Positions 1 to 8,490 of a stretch of DNA of 64,000 nucleotides are shown one piece after another. Position 1 is the stretch's first letter. Every line of letters begins with the position of its first letter. Below the pieces are notes generated by a model. It was given only the letters and a program-made list of their open reading frames with translations. It searched no databases and was not told where the DNA came from. The position numbers and the translations under genes were made by a program. Source of the DNA: CAYZTY01 sp964444665 (GTDB lineage: Bacteria > Planctomycetota > Phycisphaerae > Sedimentisphaerales > CAYZTY01); NCBI GenBank assembly GCA_964444665.1, contig CAYUIE010000008.1:1-64000 (forward strand), written 5' to 3'.

Positions 1-791
1 CCACTATACAAAACTGTATATTCAACAGAAATTGGGCACTAAATTCCGGTGGCGGGATATGTAACTTCGAAAGCAATCCTACGGTAACCAACTGCATATT
101 CAGTGGAAACGGGGCATTAGGTGAAGGTGGTGGTGGGATGTATAATAGCAAATACAGTAGCCCTACGATAATTAATTGTACATTCAACGACAACTGGGCA
201 GATTTTTACGGCGGCGGGATATACAACAGGGGCGACTCAACAGTAAGCAACTGCATACTATGGGGTAATACGGCTCCTACGGCACCAGAGATTTTTGGCA
301 TTAATACTACAGTTTCTTACAGCGATCTCAAAGGCGGCTGGCCGGGAACGGGAAATATTGATGCTGATCCGTGTTTTGTTGATGCCAACAACAGCGATTA
401 TCATTTGAAAAGCGAAGGCTGGCGATGGGATAGTGTTCGCCGGCGCTGGGACTATGATGATGTTACAAGCTGGTGTATAGATGCCGGCAATCCCGGATGC
501 GCTTTGGCTGATGAGCTATTGAGTGTGCCGGACGACCCGAACAACATATATGGCCAAAACATACGAATCAATATGGGGGCTTACGGCGGTACGGCCGAGG
601 CTTCTATGCCGCCTTTAGATTGGCGAAATATAGGCGATTTAACGAATGACTGGGGTGTGGACTTCAATGACATGGCGGTCTTCAGTATTTATTGGCTGGA
701 GAGTGGCCAATGCATCCCGAGCGACCTGAACCGCAATCAGTCCGTTAATTTCACAGATTTCTCAATTTTTGCCGACATGTGGTCCCAATAA
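1..791 (+). CDS. Secreted beta-helix protein with dockerin-like tail, 5' truncated
   Basis: The frame is open from base 3, so the gene starts before the window; the first internal ATG at 138 is not a real start. The visible part has short right-handed beta-helix repeats built on GGGI-x-N and NC-x-F units (bases 3-330), then a WxxxGNIDADPCFVD segment and a loop ending in MGAYGGTAEAS that also closes the next gene's product. The last 60 residues form a dockerin-type module with two calcium-loop-like segments (DLTNDWGVDFNDM and DLNRNQSVNFTDF). Such proteins are normally exported; the signal peptide would lie outside the window. Substrate or partner is unknown. Confidence 0.85.
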   Translation, partial: TIQNCIFNRNWALNSGGGICNFESNPTVTNCIFSGNGALGEGGGGMYNSKYSSPTIINCTFNDNWADFYGGGIYNRGDSTVSNCILWGNTAPTAPEIFGINTTVSYSDLKGGWPGTGNIDADPCFVDANNSDYHLKSEGWRWDSVRRRWDYDDVTSWCIDAGNPGCALADELLSVPDDPNNIYGQNIRINMGAYGGTAEASMPPLDWRNIGDLTNDWGVDFNDMAVFSIYWLESGQCIPSDLNRNQSVNFTDFSIFADMWSQ

Positions 792-874
792 CAGTGCCTT
801 TTCGTGCGCACGCCTTCCCTAGCGCGAAAGAACAATTCCTTGTTGAGTAAAAGCAAAAAAAAATATTTTTTAGC

Positions 875-901
875 TTGAAATTGTCAATTTTCCACTATAA
901 A
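875..901 (+). promoter_or_regulatory. Possible sigma-70 promoter for the 930 gene
   Basis: TTGAAA at 875-880 and TATAAA at 896-901 are separated by 15 bases, shorter than the usual 17. It sits in an AT-rich gap just upstream of a good ribosome-binding site (GGAGGG, about 917-922). Weak call. Confidence 0.3.
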
Positions 902-929
902 ATGTAAATAAGATTTAGGAGGGTTAATT

Positions 930-3410
930 ATGAAAAAGCTAATTTTAGCTTTGACAGGTTTATTTTTAACCATCCCCTGCCAGGCAAGAACAATCATCAT
1001 TAATTCAACCGGCACAGGAGAATATCCAACCATTCAAGCGGCTATTAACGATGCCAATGATGACGATATCATCGAACTCCAGGTCGGCACATACACCGGC
1101 AATGGTAACAGAGATATCGACTTTCTCGGCAAAGCAATTACCGTGTGCAGTACTAATCCTAACGACGCCAACATTGTCGCCGCTACGGTAATCGACTGCG
1201 GCGGCAGTGAATCTCAACCACACAGAGGTTTTCACTTCCAAAACGCAGAGGAACCTAATTCCGTCGTGAACGGTTTAACAATCACAAATGGCTATGGAAA
1301 AGATGAAGAAATCTCATTTCATGTGTGTGAATCAGTTGGGGGAGGAATTTTCACCGAATATGCAAGCCCTACAATTACACGTTGTGTGATTAAAGATAAT
1401 CAAGCCCCTCATGGTCAGGGTGGAGGTATTTGCTGTCGCGAAGGAACTCCGGCAATAATCTATTGTACAATCTCAAACAATTCAACTACTCCATATGGTA
1501 AAGGCGGAGGAATCTATAGCTGGGACTGTAGTCCTGAAATCAGGAACTGCTTGATAACTGACAATGTATCAAACGGCTATGGTGGAGGTATATACTGCAA
1601 CTTTTCAGCACCGGTTATAAACCTGTGTACAATCGTAAGCAACTCGGCACTTTATATGGGAGGAGGCATATGTGCATACGGGACAGAGAGTGCCTCGGCA
1701 GTCAAAAACTCAATTATATGGGATAATACCGCACCCGATGGTCCAGGCATTAAACTGCGAGATACGAGTTACCCGACGGTCTCGTACTGCGATATCCAAG
1801 GTGGTTTTTCCGGAACAGGTAATTTCAATGTAGACCCAAGTTTTTCAAATCCGACAGGCGGTGACTATCACTTGCTGACTGATTCGCCTTGTATCAATGC
1901 CGGCGACCCATGCTATGTACCAGGCCCAAATGAAAAGGATATTGACGGTGATGACCGAGTCTTAAGTGGCAGAGTTGATGCAGGAATCGACGAAGTAATT
2001 GTGGCGGGGCCTGTGATTGGAATCTCAACCAGAAATATTAACTTCTCGGCCGATGAAGAAGGTCCAAATCCCGAACCGCAGCTTTTGTATATCAGTAACA
2101 CGGGAACCGGTTCGATGAATTGGCAAATCGATGAGGATTGCCCGTGGCTTTCGGCTATTCCCATGAGTGGCATATCAAGTGGTGAAGCCGACGAAGTTAC
2201 CATCACTGTTGACATTTCAGAAGTTAACCAGGGTTTGCATGAATGTGAATTGGATGTAATCTCATCCGAAGCCAACAACAGCCCACAAACAGTTTACGTG
2301 AGTCTATACGTCTACGGTAATTTGCCGGTTCCTTCAAAATATCCAAATATCCAAGCTGCGATTAATGCGGCGAAGGACGGTGATACTGTTATCGTAGCAC
2401 CCGGCACATATTCAGGTCCAAACAATATAGACATCGATTTTAAAGGCAAAGCTATAACGATGAAAAGTGAAAATGGTCCTGAAAGCTGTATTCTCGATGC
2501 AGAGTTTTTAGGCCGAGTCTTTATTTTTGACGGTGAAGAAGAGGCAAACTCAATCGTCGACGGCTTCACTATCAAACGCGGCATACTACATTGCGACCCC
2601 AACGTAGAAATATGCCCTTCTACGTTTTACGGCGGTGGAATTTTATGCTATTCAAGGCCGACGATCTGCAATTGTATATTCACCCATAACCTTGCCGATA
2701 TGGGCGGCGGAATACATTGTGAGCCCTGGGGCGGCCCAACAATTCTTAACTGCATCTTCATCGACAACGAATCTCTGCTTGGTGCAGCAATTTGTTGCTC
2801 CGGAGACACCAGCATTATCAACTGTACTATCGTTGGAAATACAGCCTCGACAGAATATAATGGCAGTGCCGTAGATTTGTCGGGTGGTTCCACGATTGTA
2901 AACAGCATCGTGTGGAACAACTACCCTTATCAGTTAAACGAGTCCGGATCAGGTATGGCCACTTATAATGACATTCAAGGCGGCTGGACGGGGACGGGAA
3001 ATATTAATGTCAATCCATCTTTTGCTAATGTGGGAGCGGATAATTACCATTTGAAATCCGAGGCCGGCCGATGGAACCCAATCAGCCAAACCTGGGTTAA
3101 CGATAGTGTTACGAGCCCCTGTATTGACGCTGGTAACCCCAATTCCGACTGGACTGCGGAATTATGGCCACACGGCAAACGCATCAATATGGGAGCTTAC
3201 GGCGGCACACCGCAGGCGAGTATGTCTCTATCAGCCCTTGGCAACATCGCAGATTTGGATAACGATGACTGTGTAGCTTACAATGATATGGAACTGTTCT
3301 CGGAAAAATGGCTCGTTCAACAGCTATTACTGCCTGAAGACCTTGACAGAAACGGATTTATTGACTTCGTCGATTTTGCCATTCTTGCCAACGAGTGGCA
3401 GTGGCCATAA
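930..3410 (+). CDS. Secreted double beta-helix protein with Ig-like middle domain and dockerin tail
   Basis: 826 residues. ATG 930 follows a GGAGGG site and opens a clear signal peptide (MKKLILALTGLFLTIPCQA). Residues about 25-345 form a first right-handed parallel beta-helix beginning with the YPTIQAAINDA motif of pectate-lyase-like folds. Residues about 360-460 look like a BACON-type Ig-like domain (SNTGTGSMNWQ, CPWLSAIPMSG). A second helix starts with YPNIQAAINAAKDGDTV and ends in the INMGAYGGT closure. The C-terminus is a dockerin-like pair (DLDNDDCVAYNDM, DLDRNGFIDFVDF). Probably a cell-surface or secreted polysaccharide-binding or -degrading protein; no catalytic residues can be assigned. 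It is a paralogue of the truncated gene upstream. Confidence 0.85.
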   Translation: MKKLILALTGLFLTIPCQARTIIINSTGTGEYPTIQAAINDANDDDIIELQVGTYTGNGNRDIDFLGKAITVCSTNPNDANIVAATVIDCGGSESQPHRGFHFQNAEEPNSVVNGLTITNGYGKDEEISFHVCESVGGGIFTEYASPTITRCVIKDNQAPHGQGGGICCREGTPAIIYCTISNNSTTPYGKGGGIYSWDCSPEIRNCLITDNVSNGYGGGIYCNFSAPVINLCTIVSNSALYMGGGICAYGTESASAVKNSIIWDNTAPDGPGIKLRDTSYPTVSYCDIQGGFSGTGNFNVDPSFSNPTGGDYHLLTDSPCINAGDPCYVPGPNEKDIDGDDRVLSGRVDAGIDEVIVAGPVIGISTRNINFSADEEGPNPEPQLLYISNTGTGSMNWQIDEDCPWLSAIPMSGISSGEADEVTITVDISEVNQGLHECELDVISSEANNSPQTVYVSLYVYGNLPVPSKYPNIQAAINAAKDGDTVIVAPGTYSGPNNIDIDFKGKAITMKSENGPESCILDAEFLGRVFIFDGEEEANSIVDGFTIKRGILHCDPNVEICPSTFYGGGILCYSRPTICNCIFTHNLADMGGGIHCEPWGGPTILNCIFIDNESLLGAAICCSGDTSIINCTIVGNTASTEYNGSAVDLSGGSTIVNSIVWNNYPYQLNESGSGMATYNDIQGGWTGTGNINVNPSFANVGADNYHLKSEAGRWNPISQTWVNDSVTSPCIDAGNPNSDWTAELWPHGKRINMGAYGGTPQASMSLSALGNIADLDNDDCVAYNDMELFSEKWLVQQLLLPEDLDRNGFIDFVDFAILANEWQWP

Positions 3411-3502
3411 CATCCTTTTCCCGCACACATCGTTTAATTCGAGAAAAACATTTGGTTCTTGAGCCAAAAGCTCACTGTATATATAATCAGTCCGAGGATA
3501 AA

Positions 3503-4132
3503 ATGAAGATGGTAGAACCAAATGACGGACCGGGAAAGAACATGCCAAAATTCAGATATACCCTGAGTATAATTACGCTACTCTTTTTAGCGGGCTGCCA
3601 GGCCGAGCAGCCATTCGAAGCGAAAAAAAGAGTCTGCAGGAAAGACATCAAAAAGCCTGAGCTAATGCGCGTCGCTAAAGAGGTTCTCGGAGAAATGTAT
3701 TTTGTCGTAGAAAAGGCGGACATCGAACGCGGCCTGATAAAGACAAAACCGCTGCCCGGCGCGCAGTCCTTCGAGTTCTGGCGAAGCGACAATGTCGGAC
3801 AGTATAACACAGACATGGCAAATCTGCACAGCATTGTAAGAACGGCACAGCTTACCTTCAGCAGTAATAATAATCAGATTTGCGCTGAGTGCACTGTGAA
3901 AATACGCCGATTGTCTATGCCCGAGAAAGAAGTAAACAGCACAGCCAGGGCCTACAGCCTGTTTTTTGACGGCGCCGGCTCGCTGCAAAAACTAAAACTA
4001 AGCGGCAGGCAAATAGAGCAAATGGCCTGGCTCGATATGGGCCGGGACGAAAGGCTCGAGACCGAAATCATTAATCGAATCGAAACCCAAATTACTAATT
4101 TTAAAAACGACATCCAGCTATGCGAATATTAG
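3503..4132 (+). CDS. Small lipoprotein, function unknown
   Basis: The reading frame is open from 3395, but ATG 3503 has GAGGA four bases upstream, and a second possible start (ATG 3542) gives a more compact lipoprotein signal, MPKFRYTLSIITLLFLAGC, with a lipobox Cys. Either start gives a lipid-anchored envelope protein of about 180 residues after cleavage. The mature part is mixed alpha/beta with no family I recognise. The 3' end overlaps galE by 13 bases, so the two are probably translated together. Confidence 0.7.
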   Translation: MKMVEPNDGPGKNMPKFRYTLSIITLLFLAGCQAEQPFEAKKRVCRKDIKKPELMRVAKEVLGEMYFVVEKADIERGLIKTKPLPGAQSFEFWRSDNVGQYNTDMANLHSIVRTAQLTFSSNNNQICAECTVKIRRLSMPEKEVNSTARAYSLFFDGAGSLQKLKLSGRQIEQMAWLDMGRDERLETEIINRIETQITNFKNDIQLCEY

Positions 4133-5103
4133 TCTGCGGCGGCGCGGGATATATCGGCAGCAATATGACGGCGATGCTCGGTAAGTCCGGCCATGAGTCG
4201 GTAGTTTTCGACAACCTGAGCAAAGGCCACAAGACTGCAATTCAAAACTTCCCGTTTGTTCACGGTGATTTAAACGATTACGAGTTGCTGCTGCAAACTT
4301 TGAAGAAATATAAAATTCAGGCTGTAATGCACTTTGCGGCACTTATCGAAGTCGGTGAATCAGTTCAACTCCCGCTGAAGTACTACCAAAACAACCTTTG
4401 TAATACTCACAATCTACTGACGGCGATGGAAGAAGCCGGGGTGGATAAATTTGTCTTCAGCAGCAGCGCCGCGGTATATGGGATGCCGCAGGAAGTCCCG
4501 ATTAACGAACAGGCACCGACAATGCCCATCAATCCTTACGGCCAAACCAAGCTCGCTGTCGAGTGTATGTGCCATTACCAGAGTGCAGCAGGCAAACTGC
4601 AATACGCCAGCCTGCGATATTTTAACGCCGCCGGCGCAGGAAACGATTCGGCCCTTGGCGAGGACCACCGCCCCGAATCGCATCTGATTCCGCTGACCAT
4701 CCAGGCCGCAATGGGTAAAAAAAGCGAGGTAAAAATCTATGGAACAGATTATCCAACGCAGGATGGCACCTGCATACGTGATTATATTCACATCGATGAT
4801 TTGTGCTCGGCCCACCTGCTCGCCCTCAAGGAGCTTGAGCAAAGCAATGAACTTATTTACAACCTGGGCAACAGCAACGGATATTCCGTCAGAGAAGTAA
4901 TCGAGACCGTAAAGAAGATCTCAGGCAAAGATTTCAAGATAACCGAAACGCCGAGACGGGCCGGCGATGCGGCAGTCCTTATTGCTGACGCCGCCAAAAT
5001 CAAAAATGAGCTGGGCTGGAAGCCGAAATTCGAGACGCTCGAAAAGATTATCGCATCCGCCTGGGAATGGCACAGCCGGCATCCAGACGGCTACAAGGAT
5101 TAA
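4120..5103 (+). CDS. galE: UDP-glucose 4-epimerase
   Basis: 327 residues, the usual length. It interconverts UDP-glucose and UDP-galactose with bound NAD, in the cytoplasm. Visible signatures of the extended SDR family: the N-terminal dinucleotide-binding GGAGYIGSN, the catalytic serine region FSSSAAVYG, the YGQTK catalytic Tyr/Lys motif, and RYFNAAGA typical of GalE. The start overlaps the upstream lipoprotein gene and a sugar kinase follows after 3 bases, suggesting a small sugar-metabolism operon feeding nucleotide sugars to glycans. Confidence 0.93.
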   Translation: MRILVCGGAGYIGSNMTAMLGKSGHESVVFDNLSKGHKTAIQNFPFVHGDLNDYELLLQTLKKYKIQAVMHFAALIEVGESVQLPLKYYQNNLCNTHNLLTAMEEAGVDKFVFSSSAAVYGMPQEVPINEQAPTMPINPYGQTKLAVECMCHYQSAAGKLQYASLRYFNAAGAGNDSALGEDHRPESHLIPLTIQAAMGKKSEVKIYGTDYPTQDGTCIRDYIHIDDLCSAHLLALKELEQSNELIYNLGNSNGYSVREVIETVKKISGKDFKITETPRRAGDAAVLIADAAKIKNELGWKPKFETLEKIIASAWEWHSRHPDGYKD

Positions 5104-5106
5104 AAA

Positions 5107-6078
5107 ATGAACGAGGTTTGCATAGGCATCGACCTGGGCGGGACCAACATTAAAATCGGCTGCTTCGATTCGGCTGTCAAATTGCTCGCCAAAACATCCG
5201 TTCCCACCGAGGCCGATTTCGGGCCGGAGCATGTGGTAGGACGCATCGACGAAGCATCGAGAAAACTGCTCGCCCAATCCGGCAGAAGCCTTGACGAACT
5301 CTGCGCAGTGGGCATCGGAACACCCGGGCCGGCAAACTATGCCGAAGGTATCATCATCCGGGCTACAAATATGCCCAAATTCAAGAATACTCCCTTGCGT
5401 GATATGGTTGCCCAAAAACTTGGTAAACCTGCGATTCTCGAAAATGACGCAAACGCGGCTTGCTGGGGTGAATTTGTCCTTGGTGCAGGAAAAGACGTTA
5501 CAGATATGGTCTTTTTCACACTTGGCACCGGCATCGGCGGTGGAATCGTATCCGAGGGCCAACTTGTCCGCGGCACCAGCGGCAACGCAGCAGAATTAGG
5601 ACACACTATAATCTATCCCGACGGCCGAGTTTGCAATTGCGGCCAAAAAGGATGCGTCGAGGCATACGCCTCCGCCAGCCACACGGCCCAGCGGGCAACC
5701 GAAGCAGTCAAGGCAGGAAAGCCCTCAAGCCTGAAAAAACTTCTCGACCAAAACGGGCAAATAACCTGCAAAGACGTCTACGAGCACCTCGCTAAAGGAG
5801 ACGAACTTGCAAAACAAATAACCGACGAGACCGCAAAGGCGCTGGCCCTGGTCTGCATAAATATGCTGCATATTACCGAGCCGCAAAGAATCGTATTCGC
5901 CGGTGGAATGATTGGGGCCGGGCAGATTTTGCTGGACAGGATAAAGGACTACTTCAATCAACACATCTGGAAACTCAAATCAGAGTCGATCGAGATATGT
6001 TTCGCCACACTCGGCGAAGACGCGGGCATCATCGGAGCGGCCGCCCTGGCCTTAGACGGGCTAAAAACGAAGCGCTGA
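5107..6078 (+). CDS. ROK-family sugar kinase (glucokinase-like)
   Basis: 323 residues. ATP-dependent phosphorylation of a hexose, probably glucose, feeding the pathway to UDP-glucose used by galE three bases upstream. Seen: the phosphate-1 loop GIDLGGTNIKIG, the ENDANAACWGE substrate-binding segment, TLGTGIGGGIV, and the ROK zinc motif CNCGQKGCVEAYAS preceded by ELGH. All expected ROK signatures are intact, so it is probably an active kinase rather than a ROK repressor; there is no N-terminal helix-turn-helix. Sugar specificity cannot be read from sequence. Confidence 0.9.
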   Translation: MNEVCIGIDLGGTNIKIGCFDSAVKLLAKTSVPTEADFGPEHVVGRIDEASRKLLAQSGRSLDELCAVGIGTPGPANYAEGIIIRATNMPKFKNTPLRDMVAQKLGKPAILENDANAACWGEFVLGAGKDVTDMVFFTLGTGIGGGIVSEGQLVRGTSGNAAELGHTIIYPDGRVCNCGQKGCVEAYASASHTAQRATEAVKAGKPSSLKKLLDQNGQITCKDVYEHLAKGDELAKQITDETAKALALVCINMLHITEPQRIVFAGGMIGAGQILLDRIKDYFNQHIWKLKSESIEICFATLGEDAGIIGAAALALDGLKTKR

Positions 6079-6113
6079 ACCAAATAGCATCGTGTTTAAC
6101 CGGCGTTATCTGC

Positions 6114-6142
6114 TTGACTCTCATAACAGGAACCGGTATATA
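6114..6142 (+). promoter_or_regulatory. Probable promoter of tRNA-Gln
   Basis: TTGACT (6114-6119) and TATATA (6137-6142) with a 17-base spacer; transcription would begin near 6149, about 37 bases before the mature tRNA. Confidence 0.6.
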
Positions 6143-6185
6143 TTTATATATTCAATACAGCAGAATCTACATAAGAAGGTGTGAG

Positions 6186-6256
6186 TGGGGAATAGTGTAA
6201 CGGTAGCACGACTGACTCTGGATCAGTTAGTCAAGGTTCGAATCCTTGTTCCCCAG
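6186..6256 (+). tRNA. tRNA-Gln (anticodon CTG)
   Basis: 71 bases fold as a cloverleaf: acceptor TGGGGAA pairs with TTCCCCA, D stem GTGT/GCAC, anticodon stem ACTGA/TCAGT with loop CTCTGGA (anticodon CTG), T arm CAAGG-TTCGAAT-CCTTG, discriminator G. The CCA end is not encoded. A palindromic element begins three bases downstream. Confidence 0.95.
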
Positions 6257-6258
6257 TA

Positions 6259-6384
6259 CTTCGACTCGTTCGCCCTTTGTTTTCACAAAGGGCTTACTCG
6301 CTCAGTACAAGCGGTTCGAAATGAAACATAAGGTGAACGAGGAGAAGTATCCTGAGCGACCGAGCAACAGCGAGGGAGTCGAAG
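6259..6384 (+). repeat. Palindromic element with 9-bp terminal inverted repeats
   Basis: Outer ends CTTCGACTC (6259-6267) and GAGTCGAAG (6376-6384) are perfect inverted repeats. Inside is a hairpin GCCCTTTGT-TTTC-ACAAAGGGC (6272-6293) and a core at 6299-6318 that matches 18 of 20 bases with a repeat inside valS (54805-54824, opposite strand). It lies between tRNA-Gln and the GIY-YIG gene. I read it as a non-autonomous repeat possibly linked to that nuclease. Confidence 0.65.
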
Positions 6385-6396
6385 GACGTCAAAATT

Positions 6397-6660
6397 ATGT
6401 GGTATGTGTATATTTTAGAGTGTAAAAATAAAGCTCTATACACAGGAGTAACAAACAACATAGATAGGCGGATAGAAGACCACAAACAAGGCAACGGTGG
6501 GAGATACACTAAAATAGCTGGAATCAATAAGCTGTTGTTCAAGGAAGAATTTAGTTCAAGAACGGAAGCAGAAAAGCGTGAATCCCAAATCAAGGGATGG
6601 ACAAGAAGAAAAAAACTGGCTTTAATCAAGGGTGACTTATCATTGCTGAAAAAATTATAG
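6397..6660 (+). CDS. GIY-YIG nuclease domain protein (UPF0213/YhbQ-like)
   Basis: 87 residues, a single small GIY-YIG domain: the MWYVYILEC strand, the YTGVTNNIDRRIEDH segment carrying the catalytic Arg, and the terminal helix with a Glu (RTEAEKRESQIKGW). Complete for the UPF0213 type. Members often stand alone beside short palindromic repeats in environmental genomes, and here the repeat ends 12 bases upstream. No clear ribosome-binding site; the repeat may supply the leader. Could be a DNA repair or mobile-element nuclease. Confidence 0.85.
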   Translation: MWYVYILECKNKALYTGVTNNIDRRIEDHKQGNGGRYTKIAGINKLLFKEEFSSRTEAEKRESQIKGWTRRKKLALIKGDLSLLKKL

Positions 6661-6794
6661 TGCTTTGACCCTGAGTAAAATCTAAGGCTAGAAGAATTAT
6701 GCCTACCAAAAAAATCGACGGGATTTCCACTAATTTATCACTATGGTATCTTTTATAGCACAAAATCATACACAGTTAGACATAAGAAAAATAT

Positions 6795-7262
6795 ATGTTT
6801 GATGATTTAAAGGAACACTTATCAAAAAAAGCTCATCTATAATCAGGGTCATGGATAGAAAGGAACAGTTCATATGACTCTGATATTTGCGATTTACTTG
6901 AAATGCACATTAACGCTGCAAGATACTGGGACGCTCAGTGGAAAACATATTACATAAAGTTTAAAAAAGGAATCAGTATTTGGCTTGATTTGGTAAGATA
7001 TAGTGAAACTTTTCTCAAAATTAATGAAGACGCTTCCAAAGAAACCTTAACATTATTTTTTATTCCCAATAGAAAACGTGAAAGAATCGAGGAGATAATC
7101 TGCGTTCAAACAAAATCAATAATAGAAAAGATTAGATTAACAGGAGAGATTGCAAGCCAATTGATTAAATTGAACAAAGCAGTTCCGCGATCGCTTAATG
7201 CACAAGCCAGTTTAACAAAAAAAGACGTGCGAAATCTGGCAGAATTTATAATACATGCCTAA
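6795..7262 (+). pseudogene. Hypothetical gene broken by one in-frame stop
   Basis: ATG 6795 opens MFDDLKEHLSKKAHL, then TAA at 6840, then the same frame continues without interruption (SGSWIERNSSYDSD...) through ATG 6903 to the stop at 7260-7262. A single G-to-T change (GAA to TAA) would explain the break. The downstream 119-residue piece from 6903 may still be translated but lacks a ribosome-binding site. The sequence is charged, mixed alpha/beta and AT-rich compared with its neighbours; I do not recognise the family. Its place in the islet after tRNA-Gln suggests recent acquisition and decay. Confidence 0.55.
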
Positions 7263-7533
7263 CAACTCATTTAATCGAGCGGATTTTACTCCATTGACTA
7301 GTACCCCCGTCGAAATCTGGAGGAATAAAGGACTGATTGGCATATAGGTTACATTCATTACCCTAAGCAGTAGCCAGCATACTCACTCAAAATAAATAAT
7401 CACTCATTTTGCGCATTCCGAACATCAATATTACTTTTTTTTTTAATTCCATGTAATTTGCAATAAAAAGATGTTCAAAGGCGTCTAAGCCTATGAAAAG
7501 ACAAACGAAGACCCAAAATTAAGGAGGTAAAAA

Positions 7534-8235
7534 ATGAAAACGTCAAGAAACACATTAGCAAAATCGATATTAGTAGCAATTCTCCTGATGGGTTTGTCGA
7601 GCCCGGCATTGGCAAAGACTAAAGTACATTTTGGAATCGGCCGGGAACATACGCGTCTTAATCGCGGCGACCGAGATGGTCACAGACTTAATCGTCAACG
7701 CCCTCGCCAGAAACAGAATAGGCGGCACCGCTCTGCTCGCCGAGAAATCAGCACACTCGGCCGGAGATGGCGGTTAGGCCGGTGGCCAAATTTTTACGTT
7801 TTTGCCGCGCCAAGGATAATTCAAAGAACGCCAGTGATAGTCGAAGAAAAAACAGTAGTGGTTTCGACGTCCTCACCACAGGTGGTACAACCGGCTGAAG
7901 CGGAATACGATGAAGAAACACTGGCCCTCTTCGAGACCCTGCGAGGCAAGAAAGAAAGACTTCTTAACCAGCTCCAGACAGAAGACAAAGAAAAGCGCAA
8001 GGATTCAATAAAGGAACTGGCGGCGTTTTCTTTTGATGACACGGTCAGGCAGGTTCTCGAGAATGTCCTGCTTTTAGACCCCGATGCAGAATTGCGAAAA
8101 GAAGTCATAAAGGCGTTTGAAAAAGTAAAGAACACAAACGCTCTGGCCGCCCTGGAAAAGGCAAGAGTAGAAGACTCGGATAAGTCTGTTCGCAAAGAAG
8201 CCGATGAAGCAATCAAGAAAATAAGAGGATACTAA
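7534..8235 (+). CDS. Exported protein with basic region and HEAT-like C-terminus
   Basis: 233 residues, preceded by a strong AAGGAGGT site. Signal peptide ends near SSPALA (residue 27). Residues about 40-75 are very rich in Arg/His/Gln (RQRPRQKQNRRHRSARR), suggesting nucleic-acid or polyanion binding or a disordered region. The last 110 residues contain two HEAT-like helical pairs (LLLDPDAELRKEVIKAFEKV and ALEKARVEDSDKSVRKEAD). Monocistronic, closed by a hairpin at 8265. Function unknown. Confidence 0.75.
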   Translation: MKTSRNTLAKSILVAILLMGLSSPALAKTKVHFGIGREHTRLNRGDRDGHRLNRQRPRQKQNRRHRSARREISTLGRRWRLGRWPNFYVFAAPRIIQRTPVIVEEKTVVVSTSSPQVVQPAEAEYDEETLALFETLRGKKERLLNQLQTEDKEKRKDSIKELAAFSFDDTVRQVLENVLLLDPDAELRKEVIKAFEKVKNTNALAALEKARVEDSDKSVRKEADEAIKKIRGY

Positions 8236-8264
8236 TACCAGGAAATTTCCAAAAACACGGCCAT

Positions 8265-8291
8265 CCCCAATCCGCCACAAGTGGATTGGGG
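8265..8291 (+). terminator. Hairpin, probable terminator of the 7534 gene
   Basis: A perfect 9-bp stem CCCCAATCC/GGATTGGGG with a 9-base loop, 30 bases after the stop codon. The following bases are only moderately T-rich. Confidence 0.5.
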
Positions 8292-8490
8292 ACTGGTTGT
8301 TGGTTAATTTCAATCCTTACCGATTAAGCTGAGCGACGTAACACAAGTCCTTATGAAAATTTATGCTTGTTTATCGCCAGCCGTGTAGTTATGATAAGCA
8401 GCGTTTACAATTGGAAATTGGTACTACAGCCGGCAGCTTCGCTGCTATTGCTGTGGATTGTCGCATCCATTTATTTCTAAAGGAGCAGAA

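Noticed and set aside
6186..6256. tRNA-Gln as an attachment site for an integrated island
   Set aside because: No integrase and no duplicated tRNA 3' end downstream; the palindromic element alone explains the adjacency.
6272..6293. Rho-independent terminator for tRNA-Gln
   Set aside because: The hairpin has no T-tract and is part of the larger inverted-repeat element, although it might still act as a terminator.
8292..8490. S-adenosylhomocysteine or SAM riboswitch upstream of ahcY
   Set aside because: The leader has a short hairpin (GCAGC-TTC-GCTGC) but none of the conserved sequences of the known riboswitch classes that I can recognise.
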